Source of the DNA: Trema orientale
Lineage: Eukaryota; Streptophyta; Magnoliopsida; Rosales; Cannabaceae
Assembly (NCBI GenBank): GCA_002914845.1
Contig: JXTC01000183.1
Coordinates: 155,599-219,598 of the forward strand
Direction of reading: 5' to 3'
DNA: 64,000 bases
Position 1 is the stretch's first letter, and every line of letters starts with the position of its first letter. The notes beneath the pieces were generated by a model. It saw only the letters and a list, made by a program, of their open reading frames with translations, was not told the DNA's origin and ran no database searches. The translations under genes were made by a program, and so were the position numbers. This document shows, in pieces, positions 23,240 through 34,130 of this stretch.

Positions 23240-25080
23240 TATCACGACATAGTGGAGCCTAGCTTCTTCTGTATGCTCTTCCTTTCAAGCTGAATCATTA
23301 CTATATAACCATATAATACAACACAAGTACAGCGAAGAAAGAATAAAGGAATTCAGCCACTCATAGTAATATGGCTGCAAAATTAAACAAGAAAAAGAAG
23401 AAAAAACAAAACCGTTGTAATCTGGCTGAATATGTAGAGTATAGTAGACAAAGCAAATGTTGAGCTTATAATAATACGTCAAATTGATTTCATTCCAAGT
23501 ATTTCAATGAGTTAACATGAATCATTTGAGCATTGTGTTACATACGTTAGTCGCGTTTGATGCTAGTGGTAATATGACCATGAGTTGGTCAGCTCGGAAA
23601 GTTTTACCCATAAAAGGATTTTCTTTAGTAGCTAATTTTTTTCTTTTTTTTTTTTTAGTTTGTTCTCAAAGATAACTGTAGTGAGTGTTAGAATTTATCT
23701 ATTTGTGCAGTCATTAATTGGGCTTTTTTTTTTTTGTTTTGTTTTGTAAAAAACGGATTGGACTATAGCTTAACTAATACCCGAGGGTCCAGTTTATTAT
23801 TTGAACTCATAATTAAGAATTGGGCTTGGTGGACCTCTTAGGCTTTGGACCAGTTAGTGATATGATATTTAGTGTAGGCTTTTTAGGGTTTCTTAATGGG
23901 TGAAACCTCTATATAAAGGTAACTAGGTCCCCTTACCTCTCTGTACAACTTAGACACGCTTGCCTCATTGATAGCGGTCTTGAAAAGTTAGGAGAAGGTT
24001 GAGAAAGATTTAAGCCTAACGTGTGCGTTTGTGCACGGAGTTATTCAAGTTTTTTGCTGTGCTAATCTCTACCCATGGATTCAAGAGGGATTTATCTGTT
24101 AATTCCGCAATTTGTGTTCTATATTGATATGTGAATTAAAGCAAGTTTTTCTAACAGTGAGTCCATGGTAGGATGAAACGTGTAAGAGACTTTCACACAT
24201 ATAGCTATGGTCAGTTCATATATAGCACTATCATTAGTCTAGTTCAACCTGTGTGACGCTGTAATAAAACTCTCACATGACATAAAATGAAACTATTAGA
24301 TGGCATATTTGTCAGAGTTCTAATTTATTGGGGCATATTATTTGGGTGATTGCATCATATAGTGCCATAGTATAATTAACATATGACTACTTTTTCTCCG
24401 AGACATCATCATAGTGGACCTAGCTTCTTCTGTATGTTCTTCCGTTAAGCTGAATCATTACTATATTAGTACACGTACGGCGAAAAAGGTTGAATAAATT
24501 CAGCCACTCATAAAAATGTGGCTATGAGAGAAAATAACCGGGGAAAAAAAAAAATCCCATTATAATCTGGCTGAACATGTGGAGTTGTAGACAAGGCAAC
24601 TGTAAAGCTTAGAACAATACATCAAATTGTGCCTCATCCCGGGTTAATTTCAGTGAGAAGTATAAAGTAGGAAATGATTAATTGATTCCAACATGAATCA
24701 TTTCGAGTATTGTGTTACTATTATTGGTGTTTTGTATCAAATCTTGTAAGGTCAAACTCGATCGTAAGAGCATATAAGGTGTTAGATGCATCAGTAATGT
24801 TTTACGAGTACTTCTTTATTGAACTTTCTAACAGATTCTAGTAATATGACTATGCGCTGGACGGTTCAGAGAGTCTTACCAATAAAAGCTTCTTTCAGTA
24901 GGTAATTTTTATCCCCCCTATGGTAAGTCACAAAAGATTCTATAGCCTTGGTGAGTTCATATGTAGCATTATTATTAGTCTACTTCAACTTGTGTGACAC
25001 TAAAACAAATCTGTCACTTGACATAAAATGAAATAACATTATTAAGTGTTACTTCTAATTTATTAAGGTATATCATATAT
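23240..25080 (+). repeat. Divergent direct (tandem) duplication, two copies
   Basis: Copy A (about 23240-24345, including the solo LTR) and copy B (about 24405-25080) share, in the same order, tagcttcttctgtatg, gctgaatcattactata, attcagccactcat, aatctggctgaa, acatgaatcattt, gtaatatgac, cataaaag/caataaaag, gttcatat, tagcac/tagcat and gacataaaatgaaa. Many small differences show the duplication is old. No coding sequence is evident in either copy. Confidence 0.7.
23686..24156. mobile_element. Solo LTR (471 bp) with perfect 5-bp target-site duplication
   Basis: The element begins TGTTAGAATTTATC and ends GTTTTTCTAACA, so it has TG...CA termini with an inverted TGTTAGAA/TTCTAACA. It is flanked by gtgag on both sides (23681-23685 and 24157-24161). 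An internal TATA-like box (ctctatataaagg, near 23908) fits an LTR promoter. No internal retroelement region is present, which indicates LTR-LTR recombination. The Copia-like start is suggestive only. Confidence 0.88.
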
Positions 25081-25463
25081 AAGGGGTGGAGGCACGTGAG
25101 ACTCAAAAGGACAATTGTCCCATCTGAATTTATGTTACTTGTAAATAACATATAAATATATATATTTTTTTCAAATTAGTCTATACCTCTTATAAATATA
25201 GTTCTTTTTTGCCCTCTAAACTTACAAATTTTTAAGTATGTCTCTTAAGTTTTGAACTAGACCCTTCTCATAAGTGAAACATATTTGTTATTTGCCTCAT
25301 CTAGATCAAATTTCTAACTCCATCCCTAATGGGCGTAATTTCATTATAAAGTGATCACAGATAGCTACTTTTTTTTTTTCTTTGAAAAAAAAAAAGTAGC
25401 AAAAAACCCATAATTATAAATTTCGGAAGTCATTCTTGAAAATTTCATTTTGTACCCCTCTCA

Positions 25464-27524
25464 ATGAGAAACCATGCATTGTGCGGTCTGCACTCCAAAA
25501 GCTTGGCACAGATTATTCAAACATATGCCCAAACGAAGGAGCTAAACAAAGGGAAAGTGCTCCACGCTCGGCTTCTTCGAATATGGTATCCAGTATGTAC
25601 CTTTCTCACCAACCACCTAATCAATATGTACTCCAAATGCGGAGTTACTCATTATGCTCTGAACCTGTTCGAGAAAATGTCTCAAAGAAACATTGTTTCC
25701 TGGACAGCAATGATCACTGGGTTTTGCCAAAACTTGAGGTTCCCAGAAGCAGTAAAAGCCTTTTCACAAATGAGAATCTCCGGTAATAACCCGACCGAGT
25801 TCGCATTTGCAAGTGTCATCAAAGCTTGCGTGTCTCTCAGGTCGATTAGCACTGGGAAGCAAATGCATTGTCTTGCTTTAAAATCTGGCCTTGATTGGAA
25901 TGTATATGTGGGCAGTAATTTGGCAGATATGTATTCAAAGTGTGGAGTGATGACTGATGCCTGCAAGTTCTTTGAGGAGATTCCATGTAAAGATGCTGTT
26001 TTGTGGACCGCAATGATTGATGGATATGCGAAGAATGGTGAGTTTGAGGAAGCTTTATTAGCTTTTAAGAGGATGATTAGAGATGGAATTGTGATCGATC
26101 CTCATGTTCTTAGCATCACATTAAATGCTTGTGCAGCGATAAAAGTTCGTAAGTCTGGAGAGTGTCTTCATTCCAGTGTAGTGAAGTTGGGATTTGAAAC
26201 AAAGCTTGTTGTGGGTAATGCCCTCTTAGATATGTACTGTAAAGCAGGAGACATGGAAAGCGCTTCAGATGTGTTTGACATTGTCTCAGAGCACAAAAAT
26301 GTTGTGTCCTTTACCTCACTGATTCATGGGTATGGTGAAATGGATTGCATTGATGAAGCTCTAGATGTGTTTGTTGACTTGAGCAGGCAGGGAATTGATC
26401 CCAATGAGTATACTTTCTCAAGCTTGATCAAGGCTTGTGCCAACCAAGCTGCACTAGAACAAGGAGCCCAGCTTCAGGCCCAAGTGATCAAACTTGATTT
26501 TGATTCAGAACCTTATATTTCTGCTGGTCTTGTTGACATGTATGGGAAATGTGGGTTGCTTGATCATTCAGTTCAACTATTTTATGAGATCATAAACCCA
26601 TCTGAGATTGCATGGGATGCCTTACTTAATGTGTCTGCGCAGCATGGCTTAGGAAAAGAAATGATGGGAACATTTGATAAAATGGTTCTCGAAGTGAAAC
26701 CAAATGCAATAAACTTCATCAGTCTTCTAGCTGGCTGTAGCCGTGCTGGTTTAGTGGAAGAAGGGTTGAACTACTTCTATTCCATGGAGAAGAAATATGG
26801 AGTGGTGCCTAGAGAAGAACATTACAACTGTGTTATTGATTTACTTGGCCGGGCAGGAAGGCTTAAAGAGGCTGAAGAATTTATAAACAGTATGCCATTT
26901 GAGCCAAATGCTTTTGGATGGTGCTCTTTCCTTGGGGCTTGCACGGTCCATGGTGATGCTGAGAGGGGAAAACTTGCTGCTGAAAGACTCATCAAGCATG
27001 AACCTGAAAACAGTGGAGCTCTTGTTCTGCTTTCAAATCTTTATGCCAAGGAAGGGAAATGGGAAGAAGTGAGGAGTTTGAGGACACTGATGAGGAAGGG
27101 AAACATGAAGAAATTGCCTGGTTATAGTTGGGTTGATATTGGAAACAAAACTCACATTTTTGGGTCCGATGATTGGTCTCATCCTCAGAGGATGGAGATA
27201 TACGAAAAGCTTGACAGCCTTCTCGATCAGATAAAGGAAGCTGGATACGTTCCTTCCACTGCTTCAGTCCCACTGGACGTAAACGACAGTGAAAAACAGC
27301 AGTTGCTTCATCATCACAGTGAGAGAATAGCTATTGCATTTGCTTTAATAAGCATGCCATCTGGGAAGCCAATTGTTGTTAAGAAAAATTTGAGGGTATG
27401 TTTGGATTGTCATTCTGCAATCAAGTTCATCTCTAAGGTGGTTGGGAGAAAGATTATAGTAAGGGACACTAGTAGATTTCACCATTTCGCAGATGGGTCG
27501 TGTTCCTGTGGAGATTATTGGTAA
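25464..27524 (+). CDS. Pentatricopeptide repeat protein, PLS class with E and DYW domains
   Basis: PLS-DYW proteins edit C to U at specific sites in organelle transcripts. This intronless 686-aa frame has PPR motifs from about residue 40 to 520, for example LINMYSKCG, IVSWTAMITGFCQN, VYVGSNLADMYSKCG, VVSFTSLIHGYGEM and YNCVIDLLGRAGRLKEAEEF. An E domain with LPGYSWVDIG follows, then a complete DYW deaminase region: HHHSERIAIAFALI supplies the HxE zinc and catalytic motif, CLDCH the CxxC motif, and the protein ends HHFADGSCSCGDYW. An in-frame TGA at 25437 makes ATG 25464 the earliest start. A transit peptide is not obvious. The exact orthologue and target site cannot be told from sequence alone. 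Confidence 0.93.
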   Translation: MRNHALCGLHSKSLAQIIQTYAQTKELNKGKVLHARLLRIWYPVCTFLTNHLINMYSKCGVTHYALNLFEKMSQRNIVSWTAMITGFCQNLRFPEAVKAFSQMRISGNNPTEFAFASVIKACVSLRSISTGKQMHCLALKSGLDWNVYVGSNLADMYSKCGVMTDACKFFEEIPCKDAVLWTAMIDGYAKNGEFEEALLAFKRMIRDGIVIDPHVLSITLNACAAIKVRKSGECLHSSVVKLGFETKLVVGNALLDMYCKAGDMESASDVFDIVSEHKNVVSFTSLIHGYGEMDCIDEALDVFVDLSRQGIDPNEYTFSSLIKACANQAALEQGAQLQAQVIKLDFDSEPYISAGLVDMYGKCGLLDHSVQLFYEIINPSEIAWDALLNVSAQHGLGKEMMGTFDKMVLEVKPNAINFISLLAGCSRAGLVEEGLNYFYSMEKKYGVVPREEHYNCVIDLLGRAGRLKEAEEFINSMPFEPNAFGWCSFLGACTVHGDAERGKLAAERLIKHEPENSGALVLLSNLYAKEGKWEEVRSLRTLMRKGNMKKLPGYSWVDIGNKTHIFGSDDWSHPQRMEIYEKLDSLLDQIKEAGYVPSTASVPLDVNDSEKQQLLHHHSERIAIAFALISMPSGKPIVVKKNLRVCLDCHSAIKFISKVVGRKIIVRDTSRFHHFADGSCSCGDYW

Positions 27525-28479
27525 GGGATTAGATTTTACAAGGCCTGAGATTCATTGGCCACTCGCAGAGTTCATAGAAACTGATCTTGTTTGTTCTACC
27601 GCCATAGCCCATAAGCTTGTTCGATAATTAAACCCTGTACAGTATGAAGGAAATAGGTTTTCAAGCCCATATCTCGATTTTAGATACCGGGGTAATGCAG
27701 AACATTCAGGACTTTCGTATAAGATATAGGAAGATGTCACAGCATTAGTGAGCAGAACTAGGAAGAGGGATTCATTTTGCTTTTCCCTTGTATTCAATTT
27801 TTTTTGGCTCTCATGTGATTTTAAATATTGTTTTCTTTGCTAACTAAGAAAATATATGTTACTCTGATATGTTTGTATCACGAGACAATTACAAAATTTA
27901 TCTTTTACGTGCTTATAATGGTTTCTGAGGGGGTAAAAAGGTACGAGGCAAGAGGCCAGTGGTAATCTTCTCATACTTTACACGGAAAAGCATTTCTGGG
28001 ATTTCTAAGTTCATTCCTGCCTTTTACAAATAGCTGGAGGACCTCTTCGAAATATTAATGACTTGACCTCTTTTTATTTTGTAATTGAAGATAATAAAGC
28101 GATGTAAAGCTTTAGGAAAGCCTCACAATTGCTTGGTTATGAATGTAAACGAAAATTCTGGAACCATTCGTTCTACATAAAACTCTCAAAGGAAAATTCT
28201 GTACAAGCTAGTGTATTCAAATTTGATGGAAAAGGAAAAAGACAGGCTCCGAGCCTCCGAGTACTTGAGCATGGTTCTTAGGCACACAGACAAAACCTAG
28301 AACAGATTATTACCAACTACTCAATACCAGTATATTGCCATATCTCAGGGCAAACCACTAACGAGGGGGAACGGCATGAACCTAACAGCTAACAGGGCGT
28401 ATATTAAAATCCTAAGAAGGGATGCTGAATCGAAGGAACAAATCGGATCAAACTGAGAATATTATTGGGAGAAAGCACA
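27525..28479. other. Gap between convergent PPR and FtsZ2 genes
   Basis: This gap contains the presumed 3'UTRs of both genes. I see no further gene or repeat. Confidence 0.55.
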
Positions 28480-31436
28480 TCAGGCTCTTGGATAACGTGA
28501 ACGCCCTTTCTTCTTTAAGAAATCAGGGATTTCAACTGCACTACCATCAGTAAAAGAGGATGGCCGCCGATTGATTCCAAGGCCAATGTCTCCCTGTGCC
28601 TGCACTTCAGGATATTTTGAGATAATGGAAGACATTTCGGTAAATTATAGAAATGGGAGAGACAGAGGGAAAGTTAAGTGATACCTGGACTGGCCTTCCT
28701 TCAGTTTCTTCTTGGCGTTTGAATCCAGTGGCAATTAGAGTTATGCTAACCTGAATAGAAGCATGGTACAAATCAACATTAATCATGCTATTTAAGCTAA
28801 TTTCTTTATTTGTTAGCTTAAGAATGACAGAGAACTTACTTGACCACTGAGAGTTGGATCTATAACAGCTCCAAATATCAAATTTGCAGTTGGATCCACA
28901 AGGTCATATATAACCTCAGCTGCAGCATTCACCTATAGAATACCGGTTACAAAAAAATTAAAAAGAGGAGAGGGACAGGGAGGAGAGAGAGCAAGAGAGG
29001 AAGGTGCAAAGCACCTCGAATAGGGTCAAATCACTTCCACCAGTTATGTTCCACACAATTCCGGTTGCCCTCTCAATACCGATGTCTAGTAATGGTGATT
29101 GGATGGCGTTTAATGCCGCATCTCTTGCCCTAGTCTTCCCTATTGAAAAATAAGCGCCATAAGATTAACATCAATAATACACTATATGTGAGCAATTTGA
29201 CAGAATAAAAATGCAACTGCTTCTAATATTTCCCCAAAATAAAGGTCCACTGGTCCCCACAACTTTTGGTAGCTAGCAACAAACTGTACAGGGCCAGGCA
29301 AATTTGTATCATGAACAATTTAGTTTCATCCCGTCCATTAATATATGATATTTCCTTTTTATGCACCAAGTTCCAACCATATAATTTTTGATAAGTTCCT
29401 AATGCCATTTCTAACTATTAATTACCAAGAATAGGTGTTCAACCATGGTGAGAAAATGATAATGTAAAATAAAAAAAATTTGGTTCCAGAATAGATAATT
29501 GGAAAATCAAGCAAAGCCTCCACCATGATATCAGAATTGTAAACATTCTAGTTGCAAGTAGCTAGTTACCTGTTGCGGTTCCTATTCCCATCAGTGAAGA
29601 ACCAGCATTAGCCATTATTGCTCGTACATCAGCAAAATCAACGTTTACAAGCCCCGGTATCTGCAATTAAAGTAGCTCACCACCAATTAAAGTACAAAAA
29701 TACTGATCATACTTACAAGTGGAATACTAATCAGTTTTAGGGTAGAAAACCTTCAAATGTATACACAGATGTATCTTAGGCAATACCTAGTTTAAACATC
29801 CAGATATAGGTTTAAAAGTATTAGTGCTGGGTGCTGGCTACATCAGCAGCAAGAAACTGTAAATAGTGCAATCTTACATATAAAATGTTTGCACAATGAT
29901 TACAATACAACAGAAGTGGTAACAGTCTATTATCAGAAAACCACAGCTGCCGTTACCATATGAAATTAATGTACTTATAGGACTACTAATACCCCTTACC
30001 TGGAGTCTTTAAACCTTCTATAAGATTGTGAAAAAAATAACCAACCATGAAATAATGGTTTGAGAATAGCCTTAAAAAAGACGAGTAAATACATACAAAA
30101 AGAGGTCTATGAATAGACAATAAAGCTAATAACACATGCATCACCAATTTTCCCGATTTTTTTTTTCTTCCATTTAATTCATAACTAAACCATATTAATA
30201 CGCAGAAAGAAACAAAATAAAATCAAAAGTCCTGAGCCAGACATATTCTAAAAACAAACATGGGTCAGATATCAATAATAATTCAAGCCAGAAAAAAAAA
30301 GAAAAAGATATCAATAGGAAAAGAGGCTAATAAAGAAAGAGAGGAAAATACTCCTGTAAGTTCCATACCGTAATTATATCAGAGATACCACGAACACCTT
30401 GTCGAAGAATATCATCTGCCAGGTTAAATGCTTCCGTTACAGGGGTAGACTGAGAAACTGCTGTCAATAACTTGTCATTTGGAATGACTATCAGCGTATC
30501 AACATTTTCTCTCAAAGCAGCAATTCCTTCTTGTGCTTGAACTGCCCTCTTCCGTCCCTCAAAAGAGAAAGGGGTAGTAACAATACCAACAGTCAGTATT
30601 CCCAATGACTTTGCAATCCCAGCAATTACAGGAGCACCACCAGTGCCAGTACCTCCGCCCATTCCAGCCTGCATGACACACAAGCAAACTGACTTATTGA
30701 TAGAACTTGAAATAAGTTCATTTTTACAGCATAGCTAACCTAACGTAGTCTCATCTGGGAAGTCACAATAAATAAAAACTCAACCTACCGTAACAAAGAC
30801 CATGTCTGATCCGTGAAGTGCTTCTTCTATTGATGTTTTGCTTTCTTTGGCAGCATTCATGCCTATCTCTGGGTTCCCACCGGCACCAAGACCCCTGGTA
30901 AGCTCCTGACCAATCTGTAATCGGTTCTCAGGAAAGACAGGTGACATTCTCATGGCTTGGACATCTGTGTTTACAATCCAAAACTCCACACCCTTCATCG
31001 AACTCTCTATCATGCGATTTACTGCATTTGAACCACCACCACCAACACCAATAACTTTTATCTTCGCTTCATTGTAATTACTCGAACTGGATGTGTCTCC
31101 TAAGCTCTCAGTAACACTTCCTCCTGAACTATCTTTTCTTGGGTTATTAATAGTGTTGTTCCCTTCCCTAAGCATTGAAATTTCAGGGTGCAGATTCAGG
31201 AAAGGGTCTTTACTTTGATAAGGACTAACACTGTGAGAGTTCGAAGAACACTTGATCTGAGGCAAATATAACTTTGGGCTTGCACCCAAAAATCCATACT
31301 TGTCCTCTGATACTTTCACACAAATACTTCTTCCAAAGTGGTTCTCCGCTTGTGCTCTCCCTTTAAGTGCAGTACGTACACCGGCCGAGTTTCGAGTATC
31401 AGAAAGGGTAACATAGGCTGAAGTATAGGTCGTCAT
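28480..31436 (-). CDS. FTSZ2: Plastid division protein FtsZ2
   Basis: This is a tubulin-like GTPase that forms the stromal Z ring with FtsZ1. Seven exons on the minus strand (31436-30789, 30668-30369, 29660-29570, 29139-29015, 28932-28840, 28750-28685, 28599-28480) give 480 aa, as in plant FtsZ2. The N-terminal 80 or so residues are a variable, Ser-rich transit-peptide region. Then come [14 protein letters not shown], the nucleotide-binding start [17 protein letters not shown], the tubulin signature GGGTGTG (residues 220-226), NVDFADVR (T7 loop, residues 322-329) and [12 protein letters not shown]. The C-terminal [12 protein letters not shown] (residues 463-474) is the FtsZ2-specific tail that binds ARC6, which excludes FtsZ1. 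After the signature the residue is Gly (GGAPVIAG), where family members usually have Ala. Confidence 0.95.
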
Positions 31437-32571
31437 CTTATAATGGCAAAATCGGATCTAAGAGAAAGGTAAGCTGATAAATGTCACTAAATTTACAGAC
31501 CCAAAAGGCTTAAAGTTTAAATTCTACCACTAATATATCTTCCAAGACCTGTTTACCAAAACCAGACAACAAAAGACAAAAGGTTTAAACGACGGATTAA
31601 AGGAAAGAAAAGTCCAATTCCACTCAAGAGTGAAGAGTAACCCAAATAAGAATTAAGAACAAAAACCACATGAGCCAGATAATGTAGCATATTAGAACCA
31701 GAAATCAAGCCAAAGAAACAAACTAAACCATCAATAATACTTCAAAATCAACTAAACCCAAAAAACCCCAGAAGCTGTGAGCCAAAAAACGAACACCCAA
31801 CAAAAATAAACACCAAAATTCCATGTCTACATATATAAACATAGCATCAACCATAAACCCCATTATTAAAGCGAGCAAGAAATGACCATAAATCAGACAC
31901 AATCTTTATAATTGCACAAAAATTTAGCGGGAAAGAAAAAAAACGGCACCTGGGTTTTAGAAAAAAGATGGAGAGAGCTATCTACGCGGTAGGAGCGGCA
32001 AAATTTGGTGCAAGCATTTGGGTTGTGAGGCAGTCCAGAGAATGGAAATGGGGTGCAGTTAGTTCGGCCTTGGACTCTAGAGTAGACTAGGTATGTAGCA
32101 TTTTTGAGGAAGGTCTCGCTGGGTTTTTTGTGATAATGATGTCGAGAGCACCAAAAATCTTGTGAACGGAGCGAAAACTAGCTATCTCGCCTTTTTAGCG
32201 GAACGGTTCGAGTGGGCACACAAGTCACTAAACAACATTTTCTTTCCTATATTATCATTAGGCCTAATGGCCTAAATAAACATTTTAGATATCAAAACAA
32301 TTCAAAAAATACTTATAATGGATAGAGTGATAGACTAATGGTGTCGTGTCATTTTAGTTGGAGACAACAAATTTTGAGAGAGATTTTTTTTGAAAACGAA
32401 AAGGAATCCTTACATAATAATACTATTACTGTATATAAACTCATAAGTTAAGACATCGACACTGCTAATAAGTAGAAATTTTAACTTGTATAGTTGTATA
32501 TAACTTCCAAAGTGCGAGCTTATTTAGGGATTGGCGGTGTTGCCTTTTAATTAATTAACTATTAAAAAAAA
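31437..32571. other. FtsZ2 5' region and upstream intergenic DNA
   Basis: A/C-rich sequence to about 32200 probably contains the FtsZ2 5'UTR, perhaps with an intron, and its promoter. Beyond that the DNA is AT-rich without a recognisable feature up to the foldback element. Confidence 0.45.
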
Positions 32572-33320
32572 GGTTTTTTTATTACAAAAACCCATTAAAC
32601 TCAGAATAATTCAGTAAAATTATTCCTGAACTCAATTTTTTAGAGCAAAATCATGAACTCGAACAATTTAATAAAAATTAACCCTGAACTTAATTTTTTA
32701 GTGCAAAACTCCCTGAAATTCCCTAATATTAGAGCGAAATCCTACGAAATCTCTTAATATTAGTTTTGTTAGAAAAAAAGAGTGTTTATGTTAGTTTTTT
32801 TTTATTGTTAAGTCATTATTCTCTTATTTATGGCTTTTAGGTCCTTAATATTATTTTTCTAATATTATTTTTATTTTTTATTTTCCCTAATTTTTTTTAT
32901 GTTTTTAAATAGTAATTTCTCTTTATTTCCAATTTTATCACTGCTGATTGACAACTTATCCCAATATAATTTTTTCTTGTTTGATTTTTTTGGAATAAAA
33001 TATTTTTAATATTAAAAAGGATTAATGTGAAATAAAAAAAATAATATTGAAGACCTAAAAGTCATAAATAAGAGAATAAGGACTTAACAGTGAAAAAAAC
33101 TAATATAAATAATTTTTTTCTAACAAAACTAATATTAGAGGACTTTAGGGGGTTTTGCTCCAATATTAGGGAACTTTAGGTAGTTTTGCTCTAAAAAATT
33201 GAGTTTAAGGTTAATTTTATTAAATTGTTTCGAATTTATGGGGTTTTCTCTAAAAAATTGAATTCAAAGTTAATTTTATGAATTATTCTGATTTCAGGGA
33301 ATTTTGGTAATGAAAAGCCC
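32572..33320. mobile_element. Foldback element, 749 bp, with long inverted arms
   Basis: The outer ends are ggtttttttattacaaaaac on the left and, inverted from the right, gggcttttcattaccaaaat. The mirrored phrases continue inward: ctgaactcaattttttagag versus ctctaaaaaattgagtttaa, ccctaatattagagc versus gctccaatattaggg, and ttaagtcattattctcttat versus ataagagaataaggacttaa. The arms are about 300 bp each around a short core. Runs of eight A flank both ends as a possible duplication. No coding capacity. Confidence 0.8.
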
Positions 33321-34130
33321 AAAAAAAATTGTTGCCTTGTATTACTATTAGTTCAAATATTCGATTGATGGCTTTGCGTTTCTCCTTCTTGCGCATTTAC
33401 TGGTCAGCGGTCACTAGCATGAGGCCCATATCGAACATGGGTCAAGGCATTCATTTTCAGCCCAGTATAAAAAGGTTCCTCTACAATTACTCATAAACAG
33501 ATTATGCGAGTTGAACAAGGCTTAGAGAAAAGGACATGGGTATTAATTTGGCCCAAAATGAATCTTTTCTAAAAATGCAGAAAAAGGTATTTTGGCCCAA
33601 GTTCGTCCCTATCTTCGTTATTTTCTCCAATGCTTAAGCAAGCCAACTTTTTATTTTTTATTTTTTTTTTAATTTTCTTTTGCTGGAATTAAGAAAGCCT
33701 ACTTTTGTGTCCTTTTGAAAACGTATAAATACAGGGGAAAAGCAGAAAAAACAAAATTGCTTAAACATGCTATCAACAGATCATAATCATGAGGTGCTCT
33801 ATGAAAGTAGGCCTTGCCTTGCCTTCTATGTTGTCTAGTAAAGTAGCCAATTTTTGCTCTACAATGCCATATGACACATATAGCTGGCAATCATAGATTT
33901 GAGTACTGCTTTTGATTGTACTAAAAATATCACATTGATTGATTGGAACCACATACATGTGCAGCATTTATATATGTTTCTACTTTCTACTTAACACAAC
34001 AAGTGACTTGTGGCAATGGTCACTACAAGGACTACATTTGGTGTCACCTTTTGAAATTTCTGTTGGTAGATAGTATGTACTAACAGAAAATTTCACTATT
34101 TCTTCCACAAGTAAGAACAATTCGAATGAA
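33321..34130. other. Intergenic DNA and TM9SF 3'UTR
   Basis: No independent gene is supported. The last few hundred bases before 34130 are probably the TM9SF 3'UTR. Confidence 0.45.

Noticed and set aside
25436-25786. 116-aa frame overlapping the start of the PPR gene
   Set aside because: It is a shifted frame of the PPR coding sequence with no domain of its own.
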